Assembly (NCBI RefSeq): GCF_030397665.1
Contig: NZ_JAPUBT010000004.1
Span: 124,001-188,000 of the forward strand
DNA length: 64,000 bases
Source of the DNA: Janthinobacterium sp. SUN073
GTDB taxonomy: Bacteria > Pseudomonadota > Gammaproteobacteria > Burkholderiales > Burkholderiaceae_D
Direction: 5' to 3'
Of the stretch, positions 17,342 to 24,458 are shown piece by piece. The notes under the pieces were generated by a model. It did not search any database. It saw nothing but the letters and a program-made list of their open reading frames with translations, and had not been told where the DNA came from. The position numbers and the translations under genes were made by a program. Numbering within the stretch: the stretch's first letter is position 1; every line of letters begins with the position of its first letter.

Positions 17342-18154
17342 ATGTGCCAGTTACTCGCAATGAACAGCAGCAAACCGGCCGCGCTGGGATTTTCCTTTGC
17401 CGGTTTTGTCGAACGGGGCGGACGCACGGACGAGCACCGCGACGGCTGGGGCATCGCCTATCATTCCAGTAGCGGCTGCACTCTGCTGACGGACCACCTG
17501 GCGGCCATCGATTCGCCGCTGGCCGCCACCGTGCAGCAGCATCCCGTGAAGGCGAAAAACATCGTCGCGCACATCCGCAAGGCCACGCAGGGCCGCATCG
17601 CGCCGGAAAACACTCACCCGTTCGCCCGCGAACTGTGGGGCAAGACCTGGTCCTTCGCCCACAATGGCGACTTGAAGACGTGGCGCGCGCCCGCCAATGC
17701 CTGCTACCGTGCCAGCGGCGACACGGACAGCGAACAGGCCTTCTGCCACCTGCTGGCCCGCTTGCGCACGCGCTTCCCCTTGGGCGAACCCGCGCGCGCC
17801 GACTTGCGCGCCGCCATCGGCGACGTGGCGCGCGAGATTGCCGCGCACGGCAGCTTCAATTTCATCCTGTCGGACGGCGAACTGCTGTTTGCCCACTGTT
17901 CCACGCATTTGCACTACGTGATACGCGAATACCCGTTTTCCGTGGCGCAACTGATCGACTGCGAGCGCAGCATCGACTTTCGCCAGCACAACCACCTGGA
18001 CGACCGCATCGCCGTCATCGCCACGCATCCGCTGACGCAAAACGAGGACTGGCTGGCGTTCGCACCGGGCGAACTGAAACTGTTTGCTGGCGGCACCTTG
18101 CTGCCAGCAAACGATAGCGCGCAACAAGGCGTGTATATCCAGATCAGTTACTGA
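17342..18154 (+). CDS. Class II glutamine amidotransferase (YafJ-like)
   Basis: This 270-residue protein is an N-terminal-nucleophile glutaminase domain standing alone. Cys2 (MCQLLAMN) would be the catalytic residue after Met removal. The other hallmarks are EHRDGWGIAYH, HIRKATQG, the oxyanion motif FAHNGDL, and DTDSEQAFCHLL. It releases ammonia from glutamine, or acts on a gamma-glutamyl compound, in the cytoplasm; YafJ-type relatives have no assigned partner. No synthase domain is fused or adjacent. The gene is monocistronic, followed by a hairpin (18180-18201) and a convergent acetyltransferase gene. Confidence 0.87.
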   Translation: MCQLLAMNSSKPAALGFSFAGFVERGGRTDEHRDGWGIAYHSSSGCTLLTDHLAAIDSPLAATVQQHPVKAKNIVAHIRKATQGRIAPENTHPFARELWGKTWSFAHNGDLKTWRAPANACYRASGDTDSEQAFCHLLARLRTRFPLGEPARADLRAAIGDVAREIAAHGSFNFILSDGELLFAHCSTHLHYVIREYPFSVAQLIDCERSIDFRQHNHLDDRIAVIATHPLTQNEDWLAFAPGELKLFAGGTLLPANDSAQQGVYIQISY

Positions 18155-18179
18155 GGGAATTATTCAACAGGAGGAAATG

Positions 18180-18201
18180 GCCCGCCGCCGGATGGGCGGG
18201 C
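18180..18201. other. GC-rich hairpin between convergent genes
   Basis: GCCCGCC and GGCGGGC form a 7-base stem around a short loop, between the stops of the amidotransferase and GNAT genes. No T-run follows on either strand, so it is not a classic intrinsic terminator, but it may mark the 3' ends. Confidence 0.5.
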
Positions 18202-18219
18202 TGAAGTGCGGTATAGCCG

Positions 18220-18750
18220 TCAGGCCGAATTGCAGTTGCAAAAGCGCTTGCGCTTGGGGTCGCCGCTAGCGATGCCTGCGGGGTCAATCTGTTTCCAGCA
18301 AAAAATCGTTTCCACGCCATACGGCGAACGCACATTGCCCGCCTCGAGATACCCCTGCCTGACGAAAAAGGCCTGGCTGCTGGCCGTGCTGTGCAGTTGC
18401 AGGGCCTTGATGCCCCACTCGCGCGCCTGCGCTTCCAGTTGTTCCACCAGGGCCTTGCCGGCGCCGCGGCCTTGCGCCTCGGGCAGCAGGTAGCACAGGG
18501 CCAGCTTGCCGGCGCGCGTCAGCAAGCCGACGCCAACGACGGCGCCCTGCTCGATTGCGACCAGCGAAAAATTGGTAGGCGACGCAAACCAGCACGCCAC
18601 CATCTGCGGTGTTTTATTGCCCAGCCAGGCTTCCAGGATGGCCGGATCGTCCCGATGATCGAGGCTGCAGCATTCGACGATGGAGCGTCGTAATACGTTG
18701 CACGCCTCGAAAGCGTCGGTCGATGTTGCAATACGAATTTCAAGACTCAT
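18220..18750 (-). CDS. GNAT-family N-acetyltransferase
   Basis: A 176-residue acetyltransferase. The acetyl-CoA binding motif is visible as CYLLPEAQGRGAGKALVEQL (about residues 87-107). It is followed by the family sequence LQLHSTASSQAFFVRQGYLEAGN and the C-terminal beta strand PYGVETIFCWKQ. The last 20 residues are basic and Cys-containing (PKRKRFCNCNSA), an unusual tail. The acceptor substrate cannot be inferred. The gene runs toward the amidotransferase gene and is divergent from the sulfate-binding protein gene. Confidence 0.85.
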   Translation of the reverse strand: MSLEIRIATSTDAFEACNVLRRSIVECCSLDHRDDPAILEAWLGNKTPQMVACWFASPTNFSLVAIEQGAVVGVGLLTRAGKLALCYLLPEAQGRGAGKALVEQLEAQAREWGIKALQLHSTASSQAFFVRQGYLEAGNVRSPYGVETIFCWKQIDPAGIASGDPKRKRFCNCNSA

Positions 18751-19052
18751 GTACGCTCACAAAATATTCCAGTTGCCGATGCAGACGGTTTTACCCCTGT
18801 ATCGCGCCATTCGACTATACACCAAGCGGCGCGATCGGGTTTTTTCGCGCCACGCCACAGGACGGTCTTGCCTATGACGGCACCCTTGCAGGCTAAGCCT
18901 TGACTGTCGTCTTGCCCACGAATCATTTCAAAAATCGATATCTGTTTTTCAGCACAAACGGGAATCGGATCTAAGCATATTACGAAAAATTCGTTTCTTT
19001 TCCGGCCGGAATTTTAGACTATGACTGTCTATTCTCACAACAAGAGTTCAAC
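18751..19052. other. Intergenic region between GNAT and sulfate-binding protein genes
   Basis: This 302-base divergent spacer holds no convincing gene. The half nearest 19053 is AT-rich and carries TTACGAAAAATTCGTTTC around 18980, with the small inverted repeat CGAAAAATTCG. It probably contains the promoters of both flanking genes. A CysB site would be expected for a sulfate gene, but I cannot define one. Confidence 0.5.
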
Positions 19053-20108
19053 ATGACCCATTCCAACGCCGTATCGACTGCCGCAGCGACACTCACCCGA
19101 CGCTCGCGCCGCTGGTTCCTGGCCAGCGCCCTGGCCGCTTCCGCCGCCGCGATGAGCCTGCCCATGAGCGTGTCCGCCGCAGAACCCGTGGTCTTGCTGA
19201 ACGCCTCGTACGACGTGATGCGCGAATTGTTCAAGGATGTGAATCCCGCGTTTATTGCTGATTGGAAAGCCAAAACGGGCGAAACCATCACCATCAAGCA
19301 ATCGCACGGCGGTTCCAGCAAGCAGGCGCGCTCCGTTGCCGATGGCCTGGAAGCGTCCGTCGTGACCATGAACCAGGCGAATGACATCGATATCCTCGTC
19401 GACCGTGGCCTGGTGGTGGCCGACTGGGCCAAGAAATTCCCGAACAATGCGGCGCCGTTCTATTCCACCATGGTGTATCTGGTGCGCAAAGGCAACCCGA
19501 AACACATCAAGGATTGGGACGACCTGGCCAAGCCCGGCATCAAGGTCATCGTGCCGAACCCGAAAACCTCGGGTAACGGCCGCTACACGTATCTGGCAGC
19601 CTGGGGCTATGCCGTGAAAAAAGGCGGCAGCGAAGCGCAGGCGCGCGAACTGGTGACCAAGCTGTTCAAGAACGTGCCCGTGCTCGACGGCGGCGGCCGC
19701 GGCGCCACCACCACGTTTACCCAGCGTGAAATCGGCGACGTGCTGGTGACGTTTGAAAATGAAGTGCAACTGGTGCGCGCCGAATTCGGCGACAACTTCG
19801 AAGTGGTGTATCCAAGCATCTCCATCCTGGCCGAGTCGCCCGTGGCCGTCGTCGACAAGGTGGTCGACCGCCGCGGCGTGCGCAAGGAAGCCACGGCCTA
19901 CCTGCAATACCTGTACTCGGAAGCGGGACAGGAACTGGTCGCCAAGCACTACCTGCGTCCCCGTTCGGCAGCGGTAGCGAAGAAATACGCGGCCAGCTTC
20001 AAGCCGATCAGCCTGTTCACCATCGATGACGTCTTTGGCGGCTGGAAACAGGCGCAAAAGAAACACTTTGACGACGGTGGTGAGTTCGACAAGATTTATC
20101 AGAAGTAA
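19053..20108 (+). CDS. sbp: Sulfate ABC transporter, periplasmic binding protein
   Basis: A 351-residue precursor of the sulfate/thiosulfate-binding protein. A twin-arginine-looking N-region (LTRRSRRWFLASALAASA) leads to a signal peptide ending VSAAEP. The mature part shows family hallmarks: LNASYDVMRELFKDVNPAF, IKQSHGGSSKQARSV (the sulfate-contacting loop), TSGNGRYTYLAAWGYA and FTIDDVFGGW near the C-terminus. No cysT, cysW or cysA follows; a strong terminator lies 20 bases downstream, so the gene is monocistronic and relies on a membrane complex encoded elsewhere. Confidence 0.95.
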   Translation: MTHSNAVSTAAATLTRRSRRWFLASALAASAAAMSLPMSVSAAEPVVLLNASYDVMRELFKDVNPAFIADWKAKTGETITIKQSHGGSSKQARSVADGLEASVVTMNQANDIDILVDRGLVVADWAKKFPNNAAPFYSTMVYLVRKGNPKHIKDWDDLAKPGIKVIVPNPKTSGNGRYTYLAAWGYAVKKGGSEAQARELVTKLFKNVPVLDGGGRGATTTFTQREIGDVLVTFENEVQLVRAEFGDNFEVVYPSISILAESPVAVVDKVVDRRGVRKEATAYLQYLYSEAGQELVAKHYLRPRSAAVAKKYAASFKPISLFTIDDVFGGWKQAQKKHFDDGGEFDKIYQK

Positions 20109-20128
20109 TCTGATCTGCATCAACCAGC

Positions 20129-20153
20129 AACCGGGACTTGTCCCGGTTTTTTT
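20129..20153 (+). terminator. Intrinsic terminator after sbp
   Basis: A perfect 8-base stem (AACCGGGA / TCCCGGTT) closes a 4-base CTTG loop, and the T-run overlaps and follows the stem. It lies 20 bases after the sbp stop and abuts the 3' end of the convergent LuxR-type gene. Confidence 0.92.
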
Positions 20154-21300
20154 ATGGCTGTGCGCCGGCGTCCCACTCCAGCGCGCTGAACAGGCTGGCG
20201 ATCTCGCTGCTGCGGCGCGTGCCCGTCTTGGCCAGAATGGCCTGGATCTGGCTGCGTACGGTACTGATGCGCACGCCCTTCTGCCGCGCGTACTCGGCAG
20301 GCTCCATGCCATCGGCCAGCGCCAGCGCCAGCGCCCACTCGGCCCCCGTCAAGCCCCAAGGCCGCTCAAACGCCCCCGGCCACCGCCGCCACCCCGCCCG
20401 GAACAGCGGCCGCAAGGACAGCATGGCCATCACCGCTGCATCGCCCACACCATCCTGCCCTATGCGCACGGGCAACGGCAGGATGCCGATTTCCAGCGCC
20501 GGCCGGCCGTCTGCATCGCAGGCATACAAGGGAGCGGGACGGTGGCACGCCAGTCCGACGCAGGCTTGCCGCACGCGCTGCGCCAATTGCTGTTGCAGCA
20601 AACTGGCGCGCACCTGCACGCCGCCGCCGCGCACGGCAATCAAGGGGTGCGCCTGAGGTGCGGCGGCCAGCAGCCGCTGCGCCGCCAGATTCATGAAGAC
20701 CAGCCGCAGGCAGGCGTCGACCAGCAAGATGGCACGCGGCAAGGCATCAAGCGCCTCCCAAGCCAGCGCGCCATGCGCCTGGGCTTGCTGTGCCGTATCG
20801 CGCAGGCGAAACACATTCGGCAAATGATCGAGCACGCGCTGCAGCTGGCTGTGCGTGTTCGCGTCATACGGGCCCTGGCCTGCGGCGCGGTGCGCGGACA
20901 GGATGGTGAGCGCGCCGTTGTCGCGCACGACGCCGCTGCACGAATAGCGCACACCCGCGCGCAAATAGAAATCCTGGAAATACTCACTGCGCGCCACGGC
21001 CTGGTCGCTGAAATAGTCTTGCATCAAGTGCATGCGCCCAGGCGGCGCGCGCGTGAGGACCGCATAGCCGGGATCGAGCGTGTGATAGTAGCGGCGATAA
21101 CCGTGCTCCCACGCCTGCTCGTCCAGGCCCGTGACACAGGCGCGCGACGGCGCCATCTCCGCTTCCGCTTTCAGGAAACAGCAAGCAACGTCGCCGCCGG
21201 CCAGCCGCGCAAATGCGCGCAGGGCCGCGCTCCAATGCGACGGTTCCAGCGCCGCCCGGTAAAAGTCAGCAATTACGGTATCGGCGCCGTCCTTGTCCAT
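20152..21300 (-). CDS. LuxR-family helix-turn-helix regulator
   Basis: A 382-residue cytoplasmic protein with a LuxR-type DNA-binding domain at the C-terminus (about residues 310-375). It has WGLTGAEWALALALADGMEPAEYARQ, then ISTVRSQIQAILAKTGTRRSSEIA, the recognition helix region. The first 290 residues are not a recognised sensor, although a PAS-like stretch (LPRAILLVDACLRLVFMNLAAQRLL) is visible near the middle. A GTG four codons upstream is an alternative start, and neither has a good ribosome site. The leader contains a terminator-like hairpin. The target is unknown. Confidence 0.82.
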   Translation of the reverse strand: MDKDGADTVIADFYRAALEPSHWSAALRAFARLAGGDVACCFLKAEAEMAPSRACVTGLDEQAWEHGYRRYYHTLDPGYAVLTRAPPGRMHLMQDYFSDQAVARSEYFQDFYLRAGVRYSCSGVVRDNGALTILSAHRAAGQGPYDANTHSQLQRVLDHLPNVFRLRDTAQQAQAHGALAWEALDALPRAILLVDACLRLVFMNLAAQRLLAAAPQAHPLIAVRGGGVQVRASLLQQQLAQRVRQACVGLACHRPAPLYACDADGRPALEIGILPLPVRIGQDGVGDAAVMAMLSLRPLFRAGWRRWPGAFERPWGLTGAEWALALALADGMEPAEYARQKGVRISTVRSQIQAILAKTGTRRSSEIASLFSALEWDAGAQP

Positions 21301-21318
21301 AGTTGCCCACACACCTAT

Positions 21319-21357
21319 AAAAAAGCGCCGCGTCCTTCACTTGAAGGATGCGCGGCG
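21319..21357 (-). terminator. Terminator-shaped hairpin in the leader of the LuxR-type gene
   Basis: On the minus strand, CGCCGCG...TCCTTC pairs with GAAGGA...CGCGGCG around a 4-base loop with a 2-base bulge, and six T residues follow. The T-run ends only 18 bases before the ATG at 21300. The plus strand has no T-run. It may be an attenuator of the regulator gene or stop antisense transcripts of the lipoprotein gene. Confidence 0.65.
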
Positions 21358-21452
21358 GCGACCCGTCAAGCACCATGGCGTGGATGGCGGCTGCCATGTG
21401 CACCGCCATCGCCAGCAGCTTTCCCACTTCGCCCTCATCAAGGAGTAGCACC

Positions 21453-22703
21453 ATGCCTTCCATTGATACCGGTAACACCATCCTCCCCCCGATGCGCGCA
21501 GGCGGCCAGCCCTTGCGCCTGGCACTGAGCGCCACCGCCCTGCTGGCGCTGTCCGCATGCGCCAACCTGCACACCATCCACCGCACGACCGACTTGCCAG
21601 ACGATGGCAAGGCCGTTCACCTCGATGCGGCCCAGCGCGTGATTCATGTCACGAAAGACGGCAAAGCCTGTGCCGAGCCAACGCCGGACGCCCTGCAGTC
21701 GTACGCGTCCGCGTTCGGCAGCACGCTCAACGCGGGCGCCGATGGCGCCTCGTTCTCCAATGCACTGCGCGCCAATGCCGCCAGCGTGGGGCTGCACTCG
21801 CAAAGCATCACCCTGATGCGCCAGCATCTGTTCAACATCTGCGAATATGCGCAAAACGACTGGCTCAATGATGCTGACGTCATGCTGCTCATGGAACGTT
21901 CGCAAGACCTCACCTTGGGCATCCTGGCCATCGAACAACTGACTGGCGCCGTGGTGGCGCGCCAAGCATTGCTCGAAGACAACACCGACGCGACCGCAGC
22001 GGCAAGGCAGCGCTTGCTGGCGTCGCAAGATGCCCTGGCAACGCAAGCCAGGCTCGACCTGGCAATCAAGAAAGAACAAGCCTTGCAAGCCAATGCCGCT
22101 GCCCAAATCAAGCCAGCTACCCTGGCTGCCGGTGACAAGGAGGCCGTCATACTTAAGACAGCGCAGGAAAGCACAAGTTCTGACAGCGCCACCGACCGCA
22201 AGACCGGAAAGGCACAGGCCAGCGCCGACGCGGCGCTGGCGCAGGCGCGCACCGAACGGGCCGAGCTCGAAGCTCAGCTGGCCGACCAGCTGGCGCAAAG
22301 CCAGTCCGGCGCCAGCGGCCGAAGCGGCATGACTACGCCGCTGCATGCCAGCAATGTTAATGATAAAACAGCTGCACACTTGGCCAGAGCCAGCACCGAG
22401 ATCGTCAACATGATCTTGAACAAAGGCCATTTGACGGATATGTGCATCACTTTCATCAATCATCCGAAGAAGTACATGGAAATGTGGGAGCACTACCAGG
22501 AAGTGATGAACCAATGCAAGGATGTCCTGACGGCAGACCTGCGCCCCGGCACCACGCACCCATATAGCACCACCATCGACATCGGCAAGGGAGGCCCGGC
22601 GTCCTTGCCTGACTCCGAAGACTGGAGCATCGTTATGCCAAGGAAAAGCAAGCCTAAGGGCAACGCGGAGCCTTCCTCCACCGGCAAGCCAGCGGGGGAA
22701 TAA
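21453..22703 (+). CDS. Uncharacterised lipoprotein, 416 aa
   Basis: A secreted lipoprotein of unknown function. AAGGAG lies 7 bases before the ATG at 21453, so 35 upstream in-frame codons are discarded. The signal peptide ends in LALSAC, with Cys36 as lipid site. The mature protein has four more Cys in two pairs (73/130 and 331/355) that could form disulfides. Recognisable stretches are GKACAEPTPDALQSYASAFG, SQSITLMRQHLFNICEYAQ and GILAIEQLTG, which I recall from other uncharacterised proteobacterial lipoproteins. Residues 165-285 are Ala/Gln-rich and likely helical. The C-terminal tail is basic and Pro/Ser-rich. It appears monocistronic. Confidence 0.75.
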   Translation: MPSIDTGNTILPPMRAGGQPLRLALSATALLALSACANLHTIHRTTDLPDDGKAVHLDAAQRVIHVTKDGKACAEPTPDALQSYASAFGSTLNAGADGASFSNALRANAASVGLHSQSITLMRQHLFNICEYAQNDWLNDADVMLLMERSQDLTLGILAIEQLTGAVVARQALLEDNTDATAAARQRLLASQDALATQARLDLAIKKEQALQANAAAQIKPATLAAGDKEAVILKTAQESTSSDSATDRKTGKAQASADAALAQARTERAELEAQLADQLAQSQSGASGRSGMTTPLHASNVNDKTAAHLARASTEIVNMILNKGHLTDMCITFINHPKKYMEMWEHYQEVMNQCKDVLTADLRPGTTHPYSTTIDIGKGGPASLPDSEDWSIVMPRKSKPKGNAEPSSTGKPAGE

Positions 22704-22764
22704 CGGCCAGGAAAGCCATTGGTTGCAGGGCGGCAATGGGTTGCGCCAGCACGGCGGATGTGGA

Positions 22765-22785
22765 CTACAGCAAGAATGGACGCAT
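22765..22785 (-). other. Six-codon open frame with a strong ribosome site
   Basis: On the minus strand GGGAGGT sits 5 bases before an ATG that opens only six codons (MRPFLL) before TAG. This is a well-formed initiation site leading nowhere. It may be the remnant of a lost gene or chance. Confidence 0.25.
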
Positions 22786-22844
22786 GGCAAACCTCCCGGT
22801 GAAGGCAGACGAGTATAGGCGAATAATATGCTTGCAACAGCGCT

Positions 22845-22875
22845 TGCGCACACTTTGCGCATATCGATATGCGCA
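22845..22875. promoter_or_regulatory. Triplicate TGCGCA with a 20-base perfect palindrome upstream of mop
   Basis: TGCGCA occurs at 22845, 22856 and 22870. The last two frame the perfect palindrome TGCGCATATCGATATGCGCA (22856-22875). It ends 83 bases before the mop start. A molybdate-responsive regulator is a natural candidate, but the sequence does not match the ModE box I remember. Confidence 0.45.
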
Positions 22876-22958
22876 TCGATTCGTGGTCAAAACCCCGCGC
22901 GCGCCGTACTCTGGCCTTGTCGCGCCGCACGGCGTTTTACGGGCACAAAGGAAATATC

Positions 22959-23177
22959 ATGGCTATCTCGGAAGTGAATGTACGCAACCAGTTTCGTGGC
23001 AAGATCAAGGAAATCATCTTTGGCCCCGTGGTCTCGGAAGTGGATGTGGAAACGCCGCACGGCATCGTCACATCGGTGATCACCTCGCGCTCGATCAAGG
23101 ACCTGGACTTGAAAGTGGGCAGCGAAGTCATCGCCCTCGTGAAATCGACGGAAGTGTCGATCGCCAAGATCCAGTAA
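22959..23177 (+). CDS. Mop/TOBE-domain molybdate-binding protein
   Basis: A 72-residue single-TOBE-domain protein of the molbindin (Mop) type, which forms small oligomers that bind molybdate or tungstate in the cytoplasm. The sequence shows NVRNQFRGKIKEIIFGPVVSEV, then GIVTSVITSRSIKDLDLKVGSEV and ALVKSTEVSIAKI, the two halves of the fold. AAAGGA lies 7 bases before the ATG at 22959; the longer frame upstream is not credible. No molybdate transport genes flank it. A palindromic region lies upstream. Confidence 0.9.
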   Translation: MAISEVNVRNQFRGKIKEIIFGPVVSEVDVETPHGIVTSVITSRSIKDLDLKVGSEVIALVKSTEVSIAKIQ

Positions 23178-23194
23178 GCGTTGTCCACCCACTG

Positions 23195-23231
23195 ACGCCG
23201 CACCCCTTGCCATCCGGCAGCGGCGCGGCGT
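23195..23231 (+). terminator. Probable terminator hairpin after mop
   Basis: ACGCCGC and GCGGCGT pair across an inner TGCC/GGCA stem, and TTTGTGT follows. It lies between the convergent mop and DsrE-like genes. The T-tract is short, so termination may be partial. Confidence 0.5.
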
Positions 23232-23236
23232 TTGTG

Positions 23237-23665
23237 TCAGGGCTTGATATACGCATAGCCTTCCTGCCACTGCAAGCGGCTCAGCTCGGCCACGCCCGAG
23301 GGCACGATGACGGCTTCGGGCAGCACCCGCTGGCGGTCGATATTGCGTCCTTGCAAGGTGTTATTGCAGACGCGAAAGCTCACGCCCCGCTTGGCCAGCT
23401 CGCGCACCACCACGTCATACGGCGTGCCACTCTTGTCGATGGCGCCGTCGAGCAGAAAATCGATGCCGAGGCCATGCGCGACGAGCACGATGGTGGCTTG
23501 GGGGCTGGCGTCCAGGTGATTGCGGATATTTTTCAGCGTAGCCGTGGCATTGCTGGCGTCATTGACGTGATACACCACCTTTTCCTCCTTCTGCGCTGCC
23601 GTGGCGGCAGTGCAAGCGAGCAAAGAAAGAAGGATGGCGGAGAACCAGCGGCGCAAGATTGTCAT
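23237..23665 (-). CDS. DsrE/DsrF-like exported protein
   Basis: A 142-residue protein with a cleavable signal peptide (AILLSLLACTAATAAQ) followed by a DsrE-like alpha/beta domain. It has KVVYHVNDASNATATLKNIRNHLDA, a strand with VLVAHGLGIDFLL, and GVSFRVCNNTLQGRNI. The single Cys in the C-N-N-T-L context is at the position conserved in this family. Relatives are implicated in sulfur handling, but the periplasmic subgroup has no clear assigned role. It converges on mop and lies 43 bases downstream of the LytT-type regulator gene on the same strand. Confidence 0.83.
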   Translation of the reverse strand: MTILRRWFSAILLSLLACTAATAAQKEEKVVYHVNDASNATATLKNIRNHLDASPQATIVLVAHGLGIDFLLDGAIDKSGTPYDVVVRELAKRGVSFRVCNNTLQGRNIDRQRVLPEAVIVPSGVAELSRLQWQEGYAYIKP

Positions 23666-23708
23666 GAGATGTCCATTTCAGTGGCAGATTAAAAACATTG
23701 CCATCATA

Positions 23709-24458
23709 TCAATCCCTGAACAAATAGGTAAACGTGCGGCTGACAGGCAGCTTTTCCGTGCTGCCACGCACCAGTACCTGCATGCGCTCGGCGTCGATGC
23801 GCTCGGCCGCCTCGATGGCTTTCACGTTGACCATGGTGCCGCGGTGGATTTGCCAGAACTGTTCCGGATCGAGCCCGCCCAGCAAATCCTTCAGCGGCGT
23901 GCGCACCAGCGCTTCCGAGCCGGCCAGCACCACGCGCGTGTACTTGGTATCGGCCTGGAAGAACAGCACGTCGTCAATATTGATCAGACGGATCTGCTTG
24001 CCCACGCTGGCCCTGATCCATTTTAATTTTTCGCGCGGGGGCGCTGGCAAGGCGGCGCGCAGCGACTGCAATAAATTGGCCATGTCGGCCGGCTGCGCAC
24101 CGAGCTTGTCGCGCAGGCGGGCCAGCGCCCGCTGCAGCCGCTCGGCCTGCACGGGTTTCAACAGATAATCGACGGCGCCCGCGTCGAAGGCATCGACGGC
24201 GTACTGGTCGTAGGCCGTGACGAACACCACGTGGGCGCGCTTGCCGATGCGCTCGGCCACTTCCAGGCCCGACAGGCCAGGCATGCGGATGTCGAGGAAG
24301 ACCACGTCCGGCTCGTGCTCAAGGAAACCGTCCCAGGCATCGTTGCCGTTTTCCGCCACCAGCACGACTTGCGCCTCGGGCCAGGCTTGCGCCAGCAGCA
24401 TTTGCAGGCGCTCGCGCATCAGGGGTTCGTCTTCGGCGATCAGGATGGTGGTGTTCAT
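23709..24458 (-). CDS. LytTR-family response regulator
   Basis: A 249-residue response regulator. The receiver domain (1-120) has the acidic pocket AEDEPLMRERL, the phospho-acceptor Asp in DVVFLDIRMPG (about residue 56) and the Lys in DYLLKPV. A LytTR DNA-binding domain (about 140-249) carries IRLINIDDVLFFQADTKYTRV and FWQIHRGTMVNVKAIE. It is the partner of the kinase gene directly upstream; the ATG overlaps the kinase stop (ATGA). The target genes are unknown. Confidence 0.93.
   Translation of the reverse strand: MNTTILIAEDEPLMRERLQMLLAQAWPEAQVVLVAENGNDAWDGFLEHEPDVVFLDIRMPGLSGLEVAERIGKRAHVVFVTAYDQYAVDAFDAGAVDYLLKPVQAERLQRALARLRDKLGAQPADMANLLQSLRAALPAPPREKLKWIRASVGKQIRLINIDDVLFFQADTKYTRVVLAGSEALVRTPLKDLLGGLDPEQFWQIHRGTMVNVKAIEAAERIDAERMQVLVRGSTEKLPVSRTFTYLFRD

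Noticed and set aside
18180-18201. Intrinsic terminator for the amidotransferase or GNAT gene
   Set aside because: The stem is good but no T-run follows on either strand, so it is listed only as a hairpin.
22806-22837. A sigma-70 promoter on the minus strand (TTGCAA ... TATACT)
   Set aside because: The spacing is 14 bases, too short for a normal promoter.
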